A stretch of DNA of 28,843 nt from positions 1-28,843 of the forward strand of contig JAWWPG010000029.1 in NCBI GenBank assembly GCA_033850885.1. The letters are read 5' to 3'. Below, piece after piece: positions 8,261 to 15,519 of the stretch (the stretch's first letter is position 1; each line of letters begins with the position of its first letter). Source of the DNA: JAWWPG01 sp033850885. GTDB lineage: Bacteria > Actinomycetota > Actinomycetes > Propionibacteriales > Nocardioidaceae. A model generated the notes under the pieces. The model saw only the letters and a program-made list of their open reading frames with translations, did no database searches and was not told the DNA's origin. The translations under genes were made by a program, and so were the position numbers.

Positions 8261-9391
8261 ATGGCGAGGAAGCTCACCAACACCAGCCGCGCCCACCTGC
8301 GAGATGGATCAGCAGTCAATACCCATTTCTGCTTCGATCCGTCGGTCTACCAGGTGAGGAATGTTCCTAACCCCCTGATCCTTCAGCGCATCATCGACCT
8401 GAAAGTCGGCTATGTGCGTGAGCGCTGGTGGCCGGGGTGCGCCGGACAACAAAAGGCCTTCGCCAAGCTGACAAGCGCCGGCGTGGGGCTGTTCTTGTTC
8501 ATCGGGGACGTCAACTACACCGCCGCGGAGGTGGCGCGGGACGTCGCTGCCTTGGCAACGTCGGGTTTCACCAACCATGTGGTAGCGGTGTGCGGGCCCA
8601 ACGAACCGAACTCGGGGGCCGGTGGACCGAACTGGGCCGCCAAGGTCGTGGCCGTCCAGAAGGCGATCTGGACCGAGGTCAACAAGCACAGCACGCTCGC
8701 GCACAAGGTAGCCATCGTCGGTTGCGCCCTCAAGCACAACGTCGCGCACCTCGACGTCGACTACCACGCAATCGCGAAGGCCGGGATCGCCCGTTGGTGC
8801 GACGCGGGTGACTTCCACTTCTATCCGGGCAGTGCCGGGCCGGTGATGAACGCCTCCGAAGAGAAGCTCGCTCGCGATGCATACGGGCCCATGTCGATGT
8901 GGCACAGCGAGACCGGCTGGACGGGGGGAGACACCTCACCCGTCGTCGCCGGGGGCTTCTCCGTCGAGGCGCTTTTACGCAACCATCTGACCGGAATCGT
9001 GGGCACCATCCTGTACGGGTTCGCCGACGAGGCGCAGTACGTTCCAGGGCGCGAGGGCCTCTTCGGGATCATGACGGCCACGAAGCCGAAGCCCGCCTAC
9101 ACCCGGATCAAGTCCCTGCTCGCCACGCCGGACGGAGGGCAGGTCTTCCCGGGCTGGCTCAGCCAACACGCCGGCGGCGTCGAGTCCGACACGGGAGTGG
9201 TGGTCACCAGCGAGGGCCACGGTCGGTGGACCGTGTATCTTCTTCGCGAACGCCAGCGTGCCGTGACACTCTGCGTACCACCTACGCAGCGGGTCGACCG
9301 GGGCAGCATGCGCCTCGGGCACCACAGTAACCGGCGCTACACCATCCCCTTGGGGAGCTCGATGACCGTCGCATACGTGACCACCGCCTGA
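8261..9391 (+). CDS. TIM-barrel glycoside hydrolase-like protein
   Basis: 376 residues from ATG 8261, with AAGGAG nine bases upstream; an ATG 14 codons earlier lacks a ribosome site. The pattern fits a clan GH-A (beta/alpha)8 hydrolase, like GH39/PslG-type proteins: HFCFDPSVYQ at the first strand, VGYVRERWW, then CGPNEPN (Asn-Glu acid/base motif at the end of strand 4) and MWHSETGW (candidate Glu nucleophile on strand 7), followed by a small beta domain (GRWTVYLLRERQ). No signal peptide is visible, so either it stays in the cytoplasm or uses another export route. Substrate unknown. No carbohydrate operon surrounds it. It ends 12 nt from the convergent DUF3263 gene. Confidence 0.7.
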   Translation: MARKLTNTSRAHLRDGSAVNTHFCFDPSVYQVRNVPNPLILQRIIDLKVGYVRERWWPGCAGQQKAFAKLTSAGVGLFLFIGDVNYTAAEVARDVAALATSGFTNHVVAVCGPNEPNSGAGGPNWAAKVVAVQKAIWTEVNKHSTLAHKVAIVGCALKHNVAHLDVDYHAIAKAGIARWCDAGDFHFYPGSAGPVMNASEEKLARDAYGPMSMWHSETGWTGGDTSPVVAGGFSVEALLRNHLTGIVGTILYGFADEAQYVPGREGLFGIMTATKPKPAYTRIKSLLATPDGGQVFPGWLSQHAGGVESDTGVVVTSEGHGRWTVYLLRERQRAVTLCVPPTQRVDRGSMRLGHHSNRRYTIPLGSSMTVAYVTTA

Positions 9392-9403
9392 CCCGGGAGT
9401 TGT

Positions 9404-9628
9404 CTAGTCGGAGGGCCGCGACCTGCCTGCCTCTCGGAGACTCTGGTATCGATGGCAGGTCAGCGGGGCGTACCGCTGCGCATCCCGGGTGTCGATGAGG
9501 GCGTTGAGACGCAGGAAGTAGTAGGTGCGGGTCCAGCTGAACCGCCGGCGGATCTCCGCCCGCTCGACGCGTGAATCACGAAACTGGAGGTTGGCGAAGT
9601 CGAGGACCAGGCGGTCGAGGTCTGTCAC
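9404..9628 (-). CDS. DUF3263 family small protein
   Basis: 74 residues from GTG 9628, chosen because GGAG lies eight bases upstream and the family homology begins there. The longer open frame upstream is antisense to the kup promoter and unlikely. LDRLVLDFANLQFRDSRVERAEIRRRFSWTRTYYFLRLNALIDTRDAQRYAP matches the DUF3263 pattern: a short helical protein with an HTH-like 'RYY..LN.LID' core found in actinobacteria. Function is unknown; DNA binding is suggested by the HTH character. It is divergent from kup and convergent with the glycosidase-like gene. Confidence 0.75.
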   Translation of the reverse strand: MTDLDRLVLDFANLQFRDSRVERAEIRRRFSWTRTYYFLRLNALIDTRDAQRYAPLTCHRYQSLREAGRSRPSD

Positions 9629-9743
9629 CGAAGAGACTCCACCTGGCCAGGGTAGGTCTGATACCCGGCGAAGCTCGCATTGGTCTCGCGGGCCGGACCT
9701 GGGGTCCCGTCTTGCTCGCGATCTGTGCGAGCCCCCCGGGGCA

Positions 9744-9749
9744 TAGGCT
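9744..9749 (+). promoter_or_regulatory. -10 box TAGGCT of the kup promoter
   Basis: TAGGCT lies eight bases before ATG 9758, so the transcript is predicted to be leaderless or nearly so. An inverted repeat GCTCGC/GCGAGC (9714-9719 and 9727-9732) just upstream occupies the -35 region and could be an operator. Confidence 0.5.
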
Positions 9750-9757
9750 GCCGAACC

Positions 9758-11677
9758 ATGGAGAACTCCCGGACTCGTCCGAAGGCAGATGCCGGCCTGG
9801 CCATGATGGTCGCGGCGCTCGGGATAGTTTTCGGAGATATCGGGACCAGCCCGCTCTACGCCGTACAGACCATCTTCCAACGCAGCGCACTCCGGCCGGT
9901 TCCCCTCGACCAGGCCTCGATCTACGGCGTCATCTCGGTCATCTTCTGGTCGATCACGCTGATCGTGACGGTCCTCTATGTTCGCCTGATCCTGAGGGCG
10001 GACAACGAAGGCGAAGGCGGCTTGCTCTCCCTGGTCGCCCTCTTGCGGCGGCGAGACCTCTCCGGCCGGCTGTTGAAGGTGCTCGCAACCGTTGGTGTCT
10101 TCGGGGCGGCCCTCTTCTTCGGCGACAGCATGATCACCCCGGCCATCTCGGTACTCTCTTCGACCGAAGGTCTTGAGATCGTCGATCCCGGACTCAGCCA
10201 GTTCGTCGTGCCGGGCGCCGTCGCAATCCTGGTGACCCTGCTAGTCGTGCAGCGCTGGGGAACGGCTCGCGTCGGCAAGTTCTTCGGGCCCGTGATGGCG
10301 CTCTGGTTCGCCGCCATTGCCCTGTGGGGGGCAGTGGCGATCTGGAGGGAACCGGCGATCCTTCAGGCGCTCTCGCCGACGTGGGCGGTCCGTTACTTCG
10401 CTTCGGATCCGCTGGTCGCGTTTCTCTCCCTCGGCGGGGTCGTCCTCGTCCTGACCGGCGCCGAGGCACTGTACGCCGACCTTGGCCACCTGGGCCGCAA
10501 GCCCATCGCGAGGTCCTGGATCGCCCTGGTCTTCCCTGCCGTGAGCCTCAACTACTTCGGCCAGGGTGCCCTGCTGCTCAAGTCGCCGTCGAGTATCGGC
10601 AACCCGTTCTTCCTGCTGGTCCCGCACTGGGCGCGGCTCCCCATGGTGATCCTGGCAACCCTTGCCACCGTGATCGCCTCGCAGGCGGTCATCTCGGGAG
10701 CGTTCTCCGTGGCCCGCCAGGCCACTCAGCTCGGCTACCTGCCTCGACTGCGCGTCGTCCACACCTCGACGGACGCCGCCGAGTCCGGCCAGATCTACAT
10801 GCCGTTCGTGAACTGGCTGCTCCTGATCGCGGTCACCATTCTCGTGCTCGGCTTCCAGAGCTCACAGCGGCTCGCCGCGGCGTATGGGTTGGCTGACATC
10901 GGGACGATCATGACCAGCACGATCTTGTTCTTCATCCTGCAGTGGGTGGTGAGTGCCTGGCCGCGATGGAGGGTCATGAGTCTCGGGCTGGTCTTCAGCC
11001 TGTTCGTGTTCATGTTCCTGGTCGCCAACAGCGTGAAGATAGCCGAGGGTGGCTGGCTGCCGGTCACCATCGGAGTCGTCCTGTTCCTCGTGATGACGAC
11101 CTGGCAGAGAGGGCGACAGCTCAGCGACACCAGTCGCAACAAGGCCGAGGGCAACCTGCAGGATTTCGTCGACGAGCTCAACTCCGACAAGACCTTCGTC
11201 CAGCGGGTCCCCGGATGCGCCGTCTTCCTGAGCCGAGGGGAGGGCTTGGCCCCGCTGGCCCTACGGGCCAACGTCGAGCACAACCACACCCTGCACGAGT
11301 GCGCGATCCTGCTGACCGTCAACACCGACTCGGTTCCGCGCGTTGACCCCGATGAGCAGGTATCGGTCGACGACCTCGGGTTCGCCGACGACGGCATCAG
11401 CCATGTGACGGCCCTTCTCGGCTACTTGGACCACCCGAGTCTTCCTGCGCTGCTCCGCCGGGCCGTCGACGAAGGGCTCGAGGGCGACCCTGAGCAGATC
11501 GAGGACGCCAGCTACTTCCTGTCGGTCTCCAGGCTCCGGGTGACAGAAGCACCCGGAATGGCGAAGTGGCGAAAGCACCTCTACCTGACCGAGACGAAGC
11601 TGACCTCGGATCCCATCGAGTTCTTCGACCTGCCTCGCAAGCGAACAGTGTCGATGGGTGCCGAGATCGACATCTAG
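9758..11677 (+). CDS. kup: Kup family potassium uptake transporter
   Basis: 639 residues from ATG 9758 (MENSRTRPKAD); upstream in-frame codons overlap the promoter. It is a potassium/proton symporter of the KUP/HAK/KT family. The first membrane segment carries the signature ALGIVFGDIGTSPLYA, followed by about 12 predicted membrane helices (for example GVFGAALFFGDSMITPAISVLS, GGVVLVLTGAEALYADLGHLGR, LNYFGQGALLL, SQAVISGAFSVARQATQLGYLPR). The C-terminal cytoplasmic domain after about residue 470 includes VPGCAVFLSR and LLTVNTDSVPRV. Length and motifs are complete. The promoter suggests a leaderless mRNA, leaving no room for the c-di-AMP riboswitch found before some kup genes. Confidence 0.95.
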   Translation: MENSRTRPKADAGLAMMVAALGIVFGDIGTSPLYAVQTIFQRSALRPVPLDQASIYGVISVIFWSITLIVTVLYVRLILRADNEGEGGLLSLVALLRRRDLSGRLLKVLATVGVFGAALFFGDSMITPAISVLSSTEGLEIVDPGLSQFVVPGAVAILVTLLVVQRWGTARVGKFFGPVMALWFAAIALWGAVAIWREPAILQALSPTWAVRYFASDPLVAFLSLGGVVLVLTGAEALYADLGHLGRKPIARSWIALVFPAVSLNYFGQGALLLKSPSSIGNPFFLLVPHWARLPMVILATLATVIASQAVISGAFSVARQATQLGYLPRLRVVHTSTDAAESGQIYMPFVNWLLLIAVTILVLGFQSSQRLAAAYGLADIGTIMTSTILFFILQWVVSAWPRWRVMSLGLVFSLFVFMFLVANSVKIAEGGWLPVTIGVVLFLVMTTWQRGRQLSDTSRNKAEGNLQDFVDELNSDKTFVQRVPGCAVFLSRGEGLAPLALRANVEHNHTLHECAILLTVNTDSVPRVDPDEQVSVDDLGFADDGISHVTALLGYLDHPSLPALLRRAVDEGLEGDPEQIEDASYFLSVSRLRVTEAPGMAKWRKHLYLTETKLTSDPIEFFDLPRKRTVSMGAEIDI

Positions 11678-11719
11678 CCTGAGTCGTCGCAGCTCGCCTC
11701 CGCGGTGGCGCCCACGCGT

Positions 11720-11725
11720 TAGCCT
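11720..11725 (+). promoter_or_regulatory. -10 box TAGCCT of a leaderless promoter
   Basis: TAGCCT is seven bases before GTG 11733 and no Shine-Dalgarno is present. It supports GTG 11733 over the earlier in-frame start at 11658, which would overlap the kup stop. Confidence 0.5.
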
Positions 11726-11732
11726 TGCCGAC

Positions 11733-12365
11733 GTGGCGGACTGGGTGACGATCTCCTCACTGGCGACCGGGGCCGGGACCCTTGTGCTCGCGATCGCCAC
11801 GTTCGGGTCGGTCAGGTCGGCGAACCGGACGGCGCGGGCAGCTGAGCGCTCGCTGCTGGCCGGTCTGCGCCCGCTTCTCATGACGTCGCGCCAACAGGAC
11901 CCGGAGCAGAAGGTCGGCTTCGCCGACGACAAGTGGTTCGTCGTTCCGGGTGGTGGGGCGGTCGTCGAGGCCACGGACGAGGCGATCTACCTGACGATGT
12001 CACTGCGCAACGTGGGCAGCGGTCTCGCGGTGCTGCACGGCTGGTACTTCCATCCGGAGATCCTGCTCGGCGCCCAGGAACACGAGTCACCGGAGGACTT
12101 CCACCGGCTGACCCGCGACATCTACGTTCCGGCGGGAGACATCGGGTTCTGGCAGGGCGCGTTCCGGGATCCCACCGACCCGGCGTTCGACATCGCCCGC
12201 AAGGCTCTCGAAAACGACACTCCCGTGATGGTCGACCTGCTGTACGGCGACCAGGAGGGCGGCCAACGCGTGATCACCCGTTGCATGCTCCGACCGCACG
12301 GTGAGGGCAAGTGGTTCGCCACGGTCGCCCGGCACTGGAACATCGACCGCGAAGACCCCCGCTGA
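11733..12365 (+). CDS. membrane-anchored hypothetical protein
   Basis: 210 residues from GTG 11733. One N-terminal membrane helix (VTISSLATGAGTLVLAIATFGSV, about residues 4-26) is followed by a basic helix (RSANRTARAAERSLL) and a soluble domain with beta character (AIYLTMSLRNVGSGLAVLHGWYFHPE, then DTPVMVDLLYGDQEGGQRVITRCMLRPH). This layout, a short anchor plus a domain beginning 'RP.L', occurs in many actinobacterial proteins of unknown function. I do not recognise a specific family. It follows kup by 55 nt but has its own promoter-like signal. It converges with the Rieske oxygenase gene. Confidence 0.7.
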   Translation: MADWVTISSLATGAGTLVLAIATFGSVRSANRTARAAERSLLAGLRPLLMTSRQQDPEQKVGFADDKWFVVPGGGAVVEATDEAIYLTMSLRNVGSGLAVLHGWYFHPEILLGAQEHESPEDFHRLTRDIYVPAGDIGFWQGAFRDPTDPAFDIARKALENDTPVMVDLLYGDQEGGQRVITRCMLRPHGEGKWFATVARHWNIDREDPR

Positions 12366-12405
12366 CCGGTAGGGCGAAACCGGCCGCTAGTCGCAACCGG
12401 ACGGC

Positions 12406-13578
12406 TCAGCCGGCCGTGCCCAGGTACCGCCGCGCCATCCAGGTAACGAACTGGTAGACGCCGTCCTCTGCTGGCGCGAGCGGTCCGGGCTGGTAGCTCG
12501 GCGTCCGCATCCCCCGCTGCACGGACTCGCACGCTGCCCAGTCCTGGCGGTTCGTGAGGTCCCAAAAGTCGACGGCGTACGCCGGGTCGAATCCCGGGAG
12601 GGCCACTGCCTCCGGGGGGAACGCCCAGGAGCAGCTGATGCGGGTCAGGTCGGGCGCGATCGGCGTGAGCACGTGCGACATCACGTAGTCGGGATGCAGG
12701 CTGACCAGCAGGTTCGGCAGGACCACCGCGTACATCACGGTGTGCTGCTCGCGCTCCCCCAGCCGCTGGATCGTGACGCCGCCGCTCTTCCCGTCGAGCG
12801 ACATCGTCTCGGCACCCCCGCGTAGATCCATCCAGCCGCCCACCCAGTCGCCGGCCGGGTCGAGGTTCTCGCCGCTGTCCGGCGGGCTCACCCTGCACAG
12901 CTCGGGGTGGATGTTGGAGCAGTGGTAGCACTCCTGGTAGTTCTCGACGACGACCTTCCAGTTCGCGGCCACCTCATAGACATGCGTCACGACGGTCTCC
13001 AGGCGCTCAGCGCCGTACGGCGCAACCACGGCCTCGATGTCGCCGGTGTGGCCCGCGAAGTCACCGGCTGTGCCGGAACCGTCGACGAAGACCCAGCCGT
13101 GCCACTCGGTGACGCGCACGGCGTTCAGCGGATAGTTCCGGCAGTCGAAGCCGGGGTCGTCGCGAAACCCTGGTGCTCCGAGCAGCGATCCGTCCAGACG
13201 GTAGGTCCAGGCGTGGTAGGGGCAGACGATCGCCTTCGCGGTGGCCGTCGCTCCCTCCGGCAGGAGCTCGTGGCCGCGGTGCCGACACGCGTTCTCGAAG
13301 GCTCGGAGGGTGCCGTCGAGGTCACGAGTCAGCATCAGGCCCGTCTTCCCGATCGAGACCGCGTGCAGATGCCCTTCGGGAACCTGGGAAGCCCTGCCCA
13401 CGCAGGTCCAGCCGTCGAAGACGTGTGCCTGCTCCCAGCTCAACACCGCCGCCTCGAGATAGGCATCTTTGGGCAGCATTCGGCTGCGACCGAAGGGAAG
13501 CAGCGCGTCGGCCACCTGCTCGGCGTCCAACGGCGCGGTGGGGCTCTCGGGCCACGGGGTCGGCGGCGGCTGGCTCAT
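12406..13578 (-). CDS. Rieske [2Fe-2S] aromatic-ring/quaternary-amine-type oxygenase, large subunit
   Basis: 390 residues. Rieske cluster ligands: Cys98 and His100 in CRHRGHEL, Cys119 and His122 in CPYHAW. The mononuclear iron site is ENYQECYHCSNIHPEL (His219, His224) with a C-terminal Asp in FWDLTNRQDW (about 340). The spacing and the HPDYVMSHVLTPIAPD, CSWAFPPEA and ESVQRGM segments resemble choline or glycine-betaine monooxygenases and related SRPBCC-type oxygenases. It probably hydroxylates or demethylates a small organic substrate with electrons from a separate reductase, which is not encoded here. A leaderless-type promoter precedes ATG 13578. Substrate assignment is inference. Confidence 0.9.
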   Translation of the reverse strand: MSQPPPTPWPESPTAPLDAEQVADALLPFGRSRMLPKDAYLEAAVLSWEQAHVFDGWTCVGRASQVPEGHLHAVSIGKTGLMLTRDLDGTLRAFENACRHRGHELLPEGATATAKAIVCPYHAWTYRLDGSLLGAPGFRDDPGFDCRNYPLNAVRVTEWHGWVFVDGSGTAGDFAGHTGDIEAVVAPYGAERLETVVTHVYEVAANWKVVVENYQECYHCSNIHPELCRVSPPDSGENLDPAGDWVGGWMDLRGGAETMSLDGKSGGVTIQRLGEREQHTVMYAVVLPNLLVSLHPDYVMSHVLTPIAPDLTRISCSWAFPPEAVALPGFDPAYAVDFWDLTNRQDWAACESVQRGMRTPSYQPGPLAPAEDGVYQFVTWMARRYLGTAG

Positions 13579-13584
13579 GGAGTC

Positions 13585-13590
13585 AGCCTA
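13585..13590 (-). promoter_or_regulatory. -10 box TAGGCT of the Rieske oxygenase promoter
   Basis: On the minus strand TAGGCT lies six bases before ATG 13578, with no ribosome site between, matching the leaderless pattern seen elsewhere in this window. Confidence 0.55.
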
Positions 13591-13910
13591 TCGGCGCCGA
13601 CGGGTCGGAGGGCGGCCACTGACGACTTTGCAGGGCCCAGTTGTCGAAGATTCGAGGTTCACTTACACTAAACGCCCAGTCAACTGCCAGAACTGGCCAG
13701 GTCAGGAGCATATGACCAGCCGTCACCGCGGCGAAGGCGAATTCTGGAGGTTTTCTGGTTATAGCGACCGTCTCGACGGAGTTTCGACGTGGTTGGCATG
13801 GCAAAGCGCCTTTGTCCGCTATGGTGGGTAATGGCGCCCAGACTGCCAGCGTGCTTCTCCACGGCTGTCGAGGTGGTGAGCAGGCGGGTCCGGAGGGGGA
13901 TCCGCGATGC
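13591..13910. other. gap between the oxygenase promoter and the DUF6295-like gene
   Basis: About 320 bp, less GC-rich than its surroundings. On the plus strand TTGTCG (13641-13646) and TACACT (13664-13669) are separated by 17 bp, a good promoter match. AGGAG at 13704-13708 then precedes ATG 13712, opening a 39-residue frame to 13831 with no recognisable homology. I list this as a possible small gene or unannotated transcript only. Confidence 0.3.
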
Positions 13911-14279
13911 TCATTCGGCGCTAGGGGCCACCGAGGTGGCCCCTAGCGCCACTTCCGGCCGGGGCAACCGAGCCAGCCCCGCAACCACGCCGAGCTCTTC
14001 CAGCTGCTCCGACGTCAGTCCCGAGATCTCCGCCGGGGCGCAGATCAGCGCCTGCGCGACCGAGGACAGCAGACGAAGGGCCGACTCGGCCGTGAGCTCG
14101 ACGGCGACGCGTGCCGAAGGCCCACGCTCGGGAGCGGCGAAGTCGATGTTCAGGGTGTGTCCGGCGTCGGCATGCACCGGGTGGTCGTAGTAGATCGTCG
14201 CTCTGGTGAGCGGAAACCAGCCGATGGCTCCCTTGCCGCTTCCCACCACGGCACAGCTCTGGGTCTCGTAGGTGCACAT
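13911..14279 (-). CDS. DUF6295-like hypothetical protein
   Basis: 122 residues. The N-terminus MCTYETQSCAVVGSGKGAIGWFPLTRATIYYDHPVHADAGHTLNIDF followed by GPSARVAVELTAESALRLL matches a conserved actinobacterial family I recall as DUF6295, often beside hydrolases; the family name is from memory. The clustered Cys2, His and Tyr residues and GWFPL motif suggest a small ligand-binding or metal-binding protein, but function is unknown. ATG 14279 has an AAGGAGAG ribosome site. Only 9 nt separate it from the dienelactone hydrolase stop, so the two form an operon. Its last codons are embedded in a long perfect palindrome. Confidence 0.75.
   Translation of the reverse strand: MCTYETQSCAVVGSGKGAIGWFPLTRATIYYDHPVHADAGHTLNIDFAAPERGPSARVAVELTAESALRLLSSVAQALICAPAEISGLTSEQLEELGVVAGLARLPRPEVALGATSVAPSAE
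13917..13950 (-). terminator. 16-bp perfect palindrome overlapping the end of a coding region
   Basis: Arms of 16 bp (13917-13932 and 13935-13950) flank only two bases, so a 15-bp stem with a 4-nt loop is likely. It encodes the last residues of the DUF6295-like protein (GATSVAPSAE) and ends three codons before the position after the stop. It can act as an intrinsic terminator on either strand, although it lacks a U-tract. Confidence 0.6.
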
Positions 14280-14288
14280 GGCTCTCCT

Positions 14289-15041
14289 TCAGTACGCCGG
14301 ACTTCCCAGGTGTCTCCCGAAGAAGTCACGCACCAGTCCCCACGCCTCGGATGCGACCTGGTACCGGTAGCTGGGCCTGTCAACGGCGAAGAACCCGTGG
14401 CCGGCGTCGCTGAAGCTGTGGAACTCGTGAAGCTTACCGAGCTCAGTCAACAGCCCGTCGAGCTCGGCAACCTCGTCGGGCGACGGATGGGAGTCTTCCC
14501 GACCGAACAACCCGAGAACCGGGCACCGCAGGTTCACCAGCTCGTCCCGCAACGGCGTCACGGTCATCCCCAGCTCGGTCGGTGCCCCCGTCAGCACGAA
14601 CGCCCCGTAGCAGTCGACGGCTGCGTCGAACGGCAGCCGACAGCTCGCTAGGACGGTCTGACGACCCCCGGAGCAGAAGCCGATCACACCCGTGCGGCCG
14701 TTGCTGTTGGGACGGCCGAGCAGGTAGTCGCGGGCAGCCGAGACATCACCGACCAGCTGGTCGTCGGGCACTCCGCCTGCGGCGCGGCTGGCCGCCGCCG
14801 CGTCGTCCGGTTCGGCCCCGGGCGCTTGTCGGTGATGCAGGTTGGGCGAGACCGCGGAGTATCCCCACGATCCGAGCCTGCGCACCATCTCCTTCGACGC
14901 AGCGTCGAAGCCAGGCATGTGGTGGATCAGGACCACCCCGGCGGTGGGGGTATCCGTCTGCGGTAGCGCGGCGTACGCGTCTATCTCGTCTCCGCCGTGA
15001 CCCGTGAGAACCATACCTCCTGCGAGCATCGCGTTCTGCAT
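14289..15041 (-). CDS. dienelactone hydrolase family protein
   Basis: 250 residues from ATG 15041, with GAGGAG six bases upstream; the in-frame start 20 codons earlier lacks one. This is an alpha/beta hydrolase with the dienelactone-hydrolase triad: Cys123 in GFCSGGRQ (nucleophile in the GxCxG elbow), Asp183 in REDSHPSPDEV and His215 in SDAGHGFF. VVLIHHMPGFD forms the oxyanion region. Family members open lactone rings in chloroaromatic degradation or hydrolyse other esters. It is the first gene of a two-gene operon with the DUF6295-like protein. The true substrate is unknown. A short intergenic region separates it from the divergent 51-residue gene. Confidence 0.88.
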   Translation of the reverse strand: MQNAMLAGGMVLTGHGGDEIDAYAALPQTDTPTAGVVLIHHMPGFDAASKEMVRRLGSWGYSAVSPNLHHRQAPGAEPDDAAAASRAAGGVPDDQLVGDVSAARDYLLGRPNSNGRTGVIGFCSGGRQTVLASCRLPFDAAVDCYGAFVLTGAPTELGMTVTPLRDELVNLRCPVLGLFGREDSHPSPDEVAELDGLLTELGKLHEFHSFSDAGHGFFAVDRPSYRYQVASEAWGLVRDFFGRHLGSPAY

Positions 15042-15154
15042 GTAGATCTCCTCGACTGAGACGCCCCTCGGGGAGTTTAGTGCGCGGATGCGACGACGCA
15101 CCTCGGGCGACGCGCGGCCGCCAAACCGCGCCGGCGAACATGCTGCTCACGCGT

Positions 15155-15183
15155 TTGTAACTTCACATAGTGCCCTGTAGGAT
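15155..15183 (+). promoter_or_regulatory. strong promoter for the 51-residue gene
   Basis: TTGTAA (15155-15160) and TAGGAT (15178-15183) are separated by 17 bp, close to the vegetative consensus for this kind of genome. The predicted start is near 15190. Confidence 0.6.
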
Positions 15184-15214
15184 GTAAGAGGCACAACGGG
15201 TAGTTGTGTCTTAC
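15184..15214 (+). promoter_or_regulatory. inverted repeat at the transcription start
   Basis: GTAAGA and CACAAC (separated by GG) are mirrored exactly by GTTGTG and TCTTAC around a GGGTA spacer. This 12-bp interrupted dyad starts right after the -10 box, a classic repressor-operator position; as RNA the inner 6 bp could also fold. Confidence 0.5.
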
Positions 15215-15223
15215 GTCACAGAG

Positions 15224-15240
15224 AGGCTCCAGAGGAGCCT
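15224..15240 (+). promoter_or_regulatory. hairpin just upstream of the ribosome site
   Basis: AGGCTCC and GGAGCCT pair perfectly around AGA. It ends 6 nt before the GGAGG Shine-Dalgarno of the small gene, so it may set its translation or transcript stability. Confidence 0.45.
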
Positions 15241-15255
15241 GAACCGGAGGAAGTT

Positions 15256-15411
15256 ATGTGGACCGCCACTGACGTCGCGCGCGAGATCGGCGTGGCCAGG
15301 CGAGCCGAGGCACGCGAGGTCGCGTTGAGCACCGCGGTAAGGCTGGCTCGGCGACAGAAGCGTCTGAACAAGCGCATCGAGCGTATTGAGGAGAGCCTCG
15401 CTGGCCAGTGA
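15256..15411 (+). CDS. 51-residue basic helical protein of unknown function
   Basis: ATG 15256 is preceded by GGAGG with ideal spacing and by a strong promoter, so expression is well supported although the gene is short. The product begins MWTATDVAREIGVARRAEAREVALST and ends with KRLNKRIERIEESLAGQ. It is almost entirely helical by composition, with many Arg/Lys residues. TDVAREIGVARRAEAREVA could form a helix-turn-helix, and the C-terminal heptad-like KRLNKRIERIEESL a short coiled coil. I do not recognise a family. Tandem 22-bp repeats begin 13 bases after its stop, so a link between protein and repeats is possible but unproven. Confidence 0.6.
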   Translation: MWTATDVAREIGVARRAEAREVALSTAVRLARRQKRLNKRIERIEESLAGQ

Positions 15412-15424
15412 GCCCTTGCCGGTT

Positions 15425-15508
15425 GAGCCGTCGCAAACTTGCCGATGAGCCGTCGCAAACTTGCCGATCAGCCGTCGCAAACTTGCCGATGAGCCGTCGC
15501 AGGCTCGG
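15425..15508. repeat. 22-bp direct tandem repeats, 3 full copies plus a partial copy
   Basis: Copies begin at 15425, 15447, 15469 and 15491 with a 22-bp period. The shared core is GCCGTCGCAAAC followed by TTGCCGAT; copy 3 differs at one base and the fourth copy diverges after about 12 bases. A degenerate half unit (TTGCCGGTT) precedes copy 1. The array fills the gap between the convergent small gene and the acyl-CoA dehydrogenase gene. It is too short-spaced and lacks spacer diversity for CRISPR; it resembles an iteron-like array or a minisatellite. Confidence 0.85.
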
Positions 15509-15519
15509 CGTCGAGACGG

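Noticed and set aside
7791..8261. 156-residue plus-strand frame in the intergenic region
   Set aside because: No ribosome site, no coding bias and no recognisable content; overlaps competing frames on the other strand.
9629..9880. N-terminal extension of the DUF3263 frame
   Set aside because: It is antisense to the kup start and promoter, and family similarity begins only at GTG 9628.
15425..15508. Possible CRISPR array
   Set aside because: Units are contiguous 22-bp direct repeats without spacers and no cas genes are present.
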